8,972 nucleotides of DNA from Sedimentisphaerales bacterium (lineage in GTDB: Bacteria > Planctomycetota > Phycisphaerae > Sedimentisphaerales > SM23-30), in NCBI GenBank assembly GCA_030636065.1, contig DAOVXR010000046.1, forward strand, positions 1 through 8,972, written 5' to 3'. A model generated the notes under the pieces. It was not told the DNA's origin. It made no database searches and saw only the letters and a list, made by a program, of their open reading frames with translations. Below are positions 5,083-8,972 of the stretch, piece after piece. Made by a program: the position numbers and the translations under genes. Within the stretch, counting starts at the first letter, position 1. Each line of letters begins with the position of its first letter.

Positions 5083-7833
5083 TTGTTTAAGTGGCTATTT
5101 ATTATAGCGTTATTGCCGTTTATGGCATGGCAGGCAACGGCGGCTGGTGCCGGCAAGCCGGGTGGGTTGATCGGTCCGACCAGGAAGCCGGCGGCAAATA
5201 CGAGCCGATTAAAGCTGACCGGCCAGCAGGTTATGCAGACATTCGACTTTGAGGAGCGGAATATCCACTATCTGCCGATTCCAATGTACTGGAAAATGAT
5301 CGTGGGTAAATCACTGAAAGAGTACGGCTATAAAAAAGGGTTCCCCCACTACTCAAAAGGCGAACTGGATACCAGGCATCACCGCAGCGGCTCTTATAGT
5401 TTTAAGCTTGTTCCGGACGGAGGCAGTCTCGGATTCGAATATGACAAACGTCGGATCAGAGCCAGGCCGGGCAGTGATTTTCAGGTTACCGCTTATGTAC
5501 ATCTCGAAGGCGCCGAGAACTGTCGCGCTCAACTCAGTTGCGCCCTGACCGACCGAGTGGGCCGTATTATACGGGGCAGTCTGCACAACTCAAAGCCAAT
5601 CAGTCAGTTCGATCAGGCCGGGAACGGTTGGACACGGTTGGATGTCTATGTGCCGGGCAATTTCCCGGAAGCACGGTTTATCACATTAAGCCTCTGGCTA
5701 CTGCAGGAGGCCCAATGGAACCAACAAGAGCAGGAAGGAACACGGATTTTCAGGAAAGACGTCAAGGCGACAGCGTGGTTCGATGATATTACGATATATC
5801 AACTGCCGCGTGTGATTCTACGCACAGATCGACCCAGTAATATATTCGCCGGCGACGAGACGGCCCAGCTCCAGGTGGAAGTGGAAGGGGTCGGCTCATT
5901 AGACTACGAGGTGCATCTGAGCGTGCGAAGTTCAGACGGCAAAAAAATTCTGTCCAAAACGTGGGTACTCTCCGGCGTAGAAGCGGAAACAAAACCCACC
6001 ATGCTGAACGACCTGCCGGCAGGACTTTATAAAGCCAAACTGGAGATTTTGTCGGCAGATATGCTGGTGGCAACGAGACAATTAACATTTGCGAAACTGG
6101 CGGAACCAGACGGCGTCATGGCAGGCAGCGGCCAGGGCTTTGGCGTAATTATAATGGATGAGAAGGGAGGCGATTGGAATACCGCCATCAACATGACGCG
6201 AATGCTGAATGCCAAACTGCTGAAACTGCCCGTGTGGAGACGGCAGGCAGAGATGGGGGGAGCGATATTTTCAGAAAAAAACTTCGACCTGAAGCTCATC
6301 AATCTGCAAAAACAAAAAATCGAGGTAGTGGCGACGTTTCACGAAGTGCTGGACGAACTGGCACTCAAAATGGATGTCGGACGGCGAAGCCTGTTGGACG
6401 TTCTAAGCCAGGATGTGCAGTTCTGGCGGCCACAGGTGGCATTTGTGCTGGCCCAATACGCCCGACAAGTGCCCTACTGGCAGATCGGCGGCGATTTTCA
6501 GAAAGAACAGGTGTGGGACCCGCGAATACGGCTGGTAGTCGATACCATGCGGCAGGAATTCGATGAACTGGTCAACAACACAGTGATGGCCGTCCCGCTG
6601 AATTGTATGTACGAGGTCAAACGCGATCAGATCGGGACAAATAATGTGGCACTTCAAATTCCCACGTCGATAGCGCCGCAGGAAATACCAGCCTACCTCG
6701 AAGACTGCCGAAATAGAGGATTGGAACATATCTGGGCAACTATCGAACATCTCGATGCCGACAAATACGACCGTGAACAGCTACTGATCGATTTTGTCAA
6801 ACGTATCGCTTATGCCAAAAAGGGCGGCGCCCAAGCCATTTTCATCGAACATCCCTGGCAACAAAGAAAATACAACGCCCGGATGGTAACCGAGCCAACC
6901 GAACTGTATCCGGTATTTCGTACCCTGGCAAATGAATTAGGCTCGACACACTACGTAGGCCAATTCGACATCGCGCCGGGGGTACCGGCGTTGATCTTCG
7001 ACCGTGACGGGCAGGGGTGCCTTCTCACCTGGAATACCCGGTACGATCCGCAAAGCGGCAAAGAACCCACCCAACACCAACTTTACTTAGGCGAAGCGCC
7101 AACTATGACCGACATCTTCGGCAACCGGACAAAACCGCCGGGCCGTAACGGGATCACCCGTCTGAAACTGACCCAGTGGCCGGTTATTCTGAGCAATGTG
7201 GACAGCCGAATCGCAATGCTCCGGGCCAACCTGGAACTGATACCGAAAGTTATCGACGCCAGTATTTCACGACAGCGACTGCGCCTGAAATTTGTTAATC
7301 CCTTTAACTCCACCATATCGGGAAGTCTCCGTTTCATCATAGACGAACGGCGACACCGAAACTGGCTGGTGGACCCGCCGATGTTGAATTTTATTCTGAA
7401 CCCACACCAACAGTTCGAACAGGAAATCACTATGAAATTTCCCAGTAGCGAACTCGGCGGCCGAAAAACTCTGGATGCCGTTATCAATATCGACGCGGAC
7501 AGAAACTACAATATCAAAACCTCAATTCCCTTTGAAATCCGACTTTTCGGAGTAGATGTGAGTATTTTTACCCGGCGAGTCAATCAAAGCGATTTACTGA
7601 TCAACCAGGTGGTAACCAACGACTCAGACAAAGAAATAAGCCTGAACAGTTTCGTTGATTTACCCGACCAGGACCGGATGGAACGGGTTATCGCACGCCT
7701 GCAGCCGGGGGCTACGGTAACCAAAAGCTATCTGATCCGGGACGCGGAAAAATGGCTGGGCCGGATTATCAGAATCGGACTATATGACCCCAAAGGCACA
7801 AAACGGATCAATTACCATATCGATATCAATTAG
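5083..7833 (+). CDS. Large exported multidomain protein with glycosidase-like barrel
   Basis: A 916-residue exported protein, probably acting on or binding polysaccharide outside the cytoplasm. Residues 1-20 form a signal peptide (Lys3, hydrophobic core, ATA before the predicted cut). About 50-245 looks like a galactose-binding-type beta-sandwich: it opens FDFEE, has HRSGSYSFKLVPD, and ends WFDDITIYQLP, as carbohydrate-binding modules often do. About 246-340 is a second beta domain. About 350-620 has the alternating pattern of a TIM barrel, and 625-720 (LTWNTRYD, TDIFGN, WPVILSNVD) resembles the beta domain after many glycosidase barrels. Two further beta-rich domains fill 725-916. At YWQIGGD (465-471), clan-A enzymes usually have W-E-I-G-N-E; here Gly470-Asp471 replace Asn-Glu. 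IFIEHPW (586-592) offers Glu589. Catalysis is therefore uncertain and a sensory or binding role is possible. It starts at TTG and ends 6 bp before a convergent gene. Confidence 0.85.
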   Translation: MFKWLFIIALLPFMAWQATAAGAGKPGGLIGPTRKPAANTSRLKLTGQQVMQTFDFEERNIHYLPIPMYWKMIVGKSLKEYGYKKGFPHYSKGELDTRHHRSGSYSFKLVPDGGSLGFEYDKRRIRARPGSDFQVTAYVHLEGAENCRAQLSCALTDRVGRIIRGSLHNSKPISQFDQAGNGWTRLDVYVPGNFPEARFITLSLWLLQEAQWNQQEQEGTRIFRKDVKATAWFDDITIYQLPRVILRTDRPSNIFAGDETAQLQVEVEGVGSLDYEVHLSVRSSDGKKILSKTWVLSGVEAETKPTMLNDLPAGLYKAKLEILSADMLVATRQLTFAKLAEPDGVMAGSGQGFGVIIMDEKGGDWNTAINMTRMLNAKLLKLPVWRRQAEMGGAIFSEKNFDLKLINLQKQKIEVVATFHEVLDELALKMDVGRRSLLDVLSQDVQFWRPQVAFVLAQYARQVPYWQIGGDFQKEQVWDPRIRLVVDTMRQEFDELVNNTVMAVPLNCMYEVKRDQIGTNNVALQIPTSIAPQEIPAYLEDCRNRGLEHIWATIEHLDADKYDREQLLIDFVKRIAYAKKGGAQAIFIEHPWQQRKYNARMVTEPTELYPVFRTLANELGSTHYVGQFDIAPGVPALIFDRDGQGCLLTWNTRYDPQSGKEPTQHQLYLGEAPTMTDIFGNRTKPPGRNGITRLKLTQWPVILSNVDSRIAMLRANLELIPKVIDASISRQRLRLKFVNPFNSTISGSLRFIIDERRHRNWLVDPPMLNFILNPHQQFEQEITMKFPSSELGGRKTLDAVINIDADRNYNIKTSIPFEIRLFGVDVSIFTRRVNQSDLLINQVVTNDSDKEISLNSFVDLPDQDRMERVIARLQPGATVTKSYLIRDAEKWLGRIIRIGLYDPKGTKRINYHIDIN

Positions 7834-7839
7834 TCTATA

Positions 7840-8070
7840 CTACTTTTTTTCGAGCAGTGTTTCCATCACCTTTGCCAGGTCAACCTGGTTCTGGGCGATC
7901 TTCTTCTGCCGTTGAAAAATCACGATACAAAGAACGGCTGTTATAATCGTCAGGCCCAACATAAAGTTGAAACCCAGCTTATTAGTCATCAATTTATGAA
8001 GCATGTCAATCTTATCGGCTTGATCAACGGCTTTTGATGCAACCTCGGCCAGAATGTTCGTAATGTGCAT
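7840..8070 (-). CDS. Small single-pass membrane protein, unknown function
   Basis: A 76-residue protein that I do not recognise. Residues 1-32 form a polar, probably helical N-terminus (EVASKAVDQADKIDMLHKLM), 33-53 one hydrophobic helix (FNFMLGLTIITAVLCIVIF), and 54-76 a basic then amphipathic tail (QRQKKIAQNQVDLAKVMETL) with a heptad-like spacing of Ile, Val, Leu and Met suited to a short coiled coil. The positive residues after the helix favour a cytoplasmic C-terminus. AGGAGAG lies 5 bases before the ATG, the strongest ribosome-binding site in the window, and a fair promoter lies just upstream, which supports a real gene despite its size. It converges with the large exported protein gene, with only 6 bp between the stops and no visible terminator. 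It could be a small adaptor or a phage-holin-like protein, but nothing proves either. Confidence 0.75.
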   Translation of the reverse strand: MHITNILAEVASKAVDQADKIDMLHKLMTNKLGFNFMLGLTIITAVLCIVIFQRQKKIAQNQVDLAKVMETLLEKK

Positions 8071-8090
8071 TATAACTCTCCTATTATGTT

Positions 8091-8119
8091 AGTTTATCCC
8101 AATTTTACAGCCCTGTCAT
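8091..8119 (-). promoter_or_regulatory. Candidate promoter of the small membrane protein
   Basis: On the minus strand ATGACA (8119-8114, 5 of 6 matches to the -35 consensus) is followed after 17 bases by TAAACT (8096-8091, 4 of 6). The predicted +1 near 8084 leaves a 14-base leader that still includes the AGGAGAG at 8082-8076. Confidence 0.5.
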
Positions 8120-8172
8120 TCCAGCCATCGACCAGCGGGAGCGTGTTTTGCCTTCCGTGCAGAACAGAAAAA

Positions 8173-8185
8173 GTGGCTATGCCAC
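8173..8185. repeat. Small hairpin GTGGC-TAT-GCCAC
   Basis: A perfect 5-bp stem with a 3-base loop in the non-coding region. On the minus strand an AGGAGG-like string overlaps it but no start codon follows. It is probably one more short repeat. Confidence 0.4.
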
Positions 8186-8280
8186 CTCCTATGTTGAAAA
8201 TTTGTTCCAGTCTCGCGATTCCATCATTTTAGCCAAATGTAGCACAAACTTCCGGCGTGTGATTAAAATTTCTTGGGTGC

Positions 8281-8305
8281 CACCTTTCTGTATTTCAGAG
8301 AGGTG
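8281..8305. repeat. 10-bp stem-loop
   Basis: CACCTTTCTG (8281-8290) pairs with CAGAGAGGTG (8296-8305) over all ten positions, with one T-G wobble and the loop TATTT. Neither side has a U-tract, so termination is unlikely. It may be a structured RNA element or a REP-type repeat. Confidence 0.55.
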
Positions 8306-8419
8306 CTCTTGCGTAATTTTCTAAATAGCCGTAGATGGCTAAAATGTTACCATTAGACTAATTTGGATTGTAAAAAAACTCTCATTGAATAACAAGCCTA
8401 AAAACACCCTTAAAATCAG

Positions 8420-8434
8420 TCCGCCGCAGGCGGA
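8420..8434. repeat. Hairpin TCCGCC-GCA-GGCGGA
   Basis: A perfect 6-bp GC-rich stem with a 3-base loop, the first of the close series of hairpins that runs to 8745. Confidence 0.6.
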
Positions 8435-8439
8435 TTCTC

Positions 8440-8467
8440 TTTACCAGCCCCTGCTGTCAAGCGGGGG
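8440..8467. repeat. Repeat unit 1: TTTACCAGCCCC plus hairpin
   Basis: The 12-mer TTTACCAGCCCC (8440-8451) recurs at 8505 and 8723. Here its C-run continues into a stem, CCCCTGC (8448-8454) with GCGGGGG (8461-8467), seven pairs including one wobble, around a 6-base loop. Confidence 0.6.
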
Positions 8468-8478
8468 ATCTTCTGTAG

Positions 8479-8495
8479 GGCGGGCCATGCCCGCC
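8479..8495. repeat. Hairpin GGCGGGC-CAT-GCCCGCC
   Basis: A perfect 7-bp GC-only stem with a CAT loop, between repeat units 1 and 2. It is flanked by AT-rich DNA with no U-tract directly after the stem. Confidence 0.65.
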
Positions 8496-8504
8496 ATTTA
8501 CTCT

Positions 8505-8547
8505 TTTACCAGCCCCCGATGTAAAACATGCCCCTGCGCCGGGGGGC
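8505..8547. repeat. Repeat unit 2: TTTACCAGCCCC plus two small hairpins
   Basis: The second copy of the 12-mer (8505-8516) lies 65 bases from the first. It is followed by ATGT-AAA-ACAT and by GCCCC (8530-8534) with GGGGC (8543-8547), so the unit shares the head but not the hairpin of unit 1. Confidence 0.5.
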
Positions 8548-8565
8548 AAAATGGTCTTGTCGCGC

Positions 8566-8586
8566 ACTCAGGGCGTTGCCCTGAGT
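8566..8586. repeat. Perfect 9-bp hairpin ACTCAGGGC-GTT-GCCCTGAGT
   Basis: The longest perfect hairpin in the region: 8566-8574 pairs with 8578-8586 around GTT. A T-rich tract begins only about 13 bases downstream, after a second GC stretch, so it is not a classical intrinsic terminator. Its right arm overlaps the larger inverted repeat 8584-8635. Confidence 0.7.
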
Positions 8587-8635
8587 AACGGAGCAACAAT
8601 TATTTATTTTTTTATCTCTATATAGCTCCGCTACT
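8584..8635. repeat. Imperfect inverted repeat around an AT-rich core
   Basis: AGTAACGGAGC (8584-8594) pairs at 10 of 11 positions with GCTCCGCTACT (8625-8635). The 30 bases between are almost all A and T. The left arm shares three bases with the neighbouring 9-bp hairpin, so the two structures partly compete. Confidence 0.55.
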
Positions 8636-8722
8636 TACGATTTTTACACTCGCGATAATAACCATAAAATGCGCGCAAATACGACAGTTCACCCTATATA
8701 GGGGTGGACTAAGCCCCACGCA

Positions 8723-8745
8723 TTTACCAGCCCCCGACGGGTGGC
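8723..8745. repeat. Repeat unit 3: TTTACCAGCCCC plus hairpin
   Basis: The third copy of the 12-mer (8723-8734). GCC-CC (8730-8735) pairs with GG-GGC (8740-8745) with one internal mismatch and a short GACG loop. A CACCC-TATATA-GGGTG hairpin lies 20 bases before it, followed by a GACTAAGCCCC string akin to the hairpin at 4808. Confidence 0.5.
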
Positions 8746-8842
8746 AGCGTCTGTCTTCGGATAGGCGATGACGACTTTCCATTAAAGGGTGAAAGACACA
8801 CTCCGTTTTAAAGTGGGAGGCATACTCCGTGTGGCAATCTTA

Positions 8843-8866
8843 TTCGTCATTGGGATTTCGTCATTG
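8843..8866. repeat. Tandem-like direct repeat TTCGTCATTG
   Basis: TTCGTCATTG occurs at 8843-8852 and 8857-8866, a 14-base period. AATTC-T-GAATT (8873-8883) follows directly. It looks like low-complexity intergenic repeat DNA. Confidence 0.45.
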
Positions 8867-8937
8867 ATTCTTAATTCTGAATTGAGGATTTTTCATAATT
8901 AAGCAACTGTTTGTAAGTCTTTTTGTACCAAGTACTG

Positions 8938-8972
8938 ATGAGCAAAAAACACCAACAATTTCAAATCTACCC
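8938..8972 (+). CDS. Possible start of a gene cut by the window edge
   Basis: ATG 8938 opens a frame that stays open to the edge, encoding MSKKHQQFQIY and part of a twelfth codon. The polar, Lys-rich start looks natural and the frame follows a long gene-free stretch. There is no good Shine-Dalgarno and eleven codons are too few for identification. Confidence 0.35.
   Translation, partial: MSKKHQQFQIY

Larger units (their letters stand above)
8071..8937. other. Gene-poor region rich in hairpins, about 870 bp
   Basis: No convincing complete gene was found. The first 50 bases hold the ribosome-binding site and promoter of the 76-residue protein. The rest holds at least eight short GC-rich hairpins, three copies of TTTACCAGCCCC and an AT-rich core near 8600. 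A plus-strand frame open from 8076 to 8324 lacks an ATG and a ribosome-binding site. The texture is that of accumulated REP-like or miniature-element repeats. Confidence 0.6.

Noticed and set aside
5353..7487. Several minus-strand and other-frame reading frames inside the exported protein gene
   Set aside because: They are shadows of a long continuous frame that has a signal peptide, a ribosome site and domain structure.
7817..7826. ATATCGATAT palindrome at the end of the exported protein gene
   Set aside because: It is short, coding for YHID near the C-terminus, and has no T-tract, so there is no reason to call a terminator or site.
8076..8324. Plus-strand frame open for 82 codons
   Set aside because: It has no ATG, only TTG 8148 and GTG 8157 without ribosome sites, and it runs across the promoter of the minus-strand small gene and a 10-bp hairpin. 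Chance openness in repeat DNA is simpler.
8385..8588. 67-codon plus-strand frame
   Set aside because: It starts at a TTG without a ribosome site and consists almost wholly of hairpin repeats; the translation has no domain-like features.
8440..8745. CRISPR-like array from the three 12-mers
   Set aside because: Spacing is 65 and then 218 bases, the common part is only 12 bases and no cas gene is present.
8935..8945. CTGATGAG as part of a hammerhead ribozyme core
   Set aside because: No matching CGAAAC element or flanking stems follow in the available sequence.
8957..8972. TTCAAATC near the right edge as a tRNA T-loop
   Set aside because: The flanking bases do not form a T-stem and no D or anticodon arm precedes it.

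Overview
The window reads as chromosomal DNA from a Gram-negative-type bacterium. It has an export-signal secreted protein of over 900 residues, a polytopic GT-C-like membrane glycosyltransferase, TTG as well as ATG starts, and intergenic DNA full of short GC-rich hairpins. The genes and hairpin repeats resemble what I know of Planctomycetota (Phycisphaerae-like) genomes. That assignment is an impression from family resemblance, not a proof; there is no rRNA or tRNA here to settle it.

Layout. The minus strand at 1-408 carries the N-terminal part of purH, cut by the window edge. Diverging from it is a HAD-superfamily hydrolase (514-1521, +), with a near-consensus sigma70-type promoter whose predicted +1 falls on the A of an ATG. 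Its 3' end overlaps by 17 bp the end of a convergent three-gene minus-strand group running from 4725 down to 1505: a DUF2617-like protein, a small AT-rich class I SAM methyltransferase, and a 635-residue membrane protein resembling GT39/ArnT-type glycosyltransferases. The last two genes are 56 bp apart and are probably co-transcribed. Together they may modify a lipid-linked or cell-surface glycan, but this is inference from context.

From 5083 to 7833 (+) a 916-residue exported protein has a signal peptide, an N-terminal carbohydrate-binding-like beta-sandwich, a probable glycosidase-type barrel and C-terminal beta domains. The place where clan-A glycosidases usually have an Asn-Glu pair reads Gly-Asp, so catalysis is in doubt. 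Six bases after its stop is the end of a convergent 76-residue single-pass membrane protein (7840-8070, -), which has a clear Shine-Dalgarno and a compact candidate promoter.

The last 900 bases (8071-8972) hold no convincing complete gene. They contain a dense set of hairpins and short repeats, including three copies of a 12-mer TTTACCAGCCCC, a perfect 9-bp stem and a nested near-perfect inverted repeat around an AT-rich core. A possible new gene starts at 8938 and runs off the edge. I find no CRISPR array, tRNA, rRNA, intact insertion sequence or defence system. The most interesting items are the large exported protein with its altered catalytic-like motif, the hairpin cluster, and the predicted leaderless start of the HAD gene.
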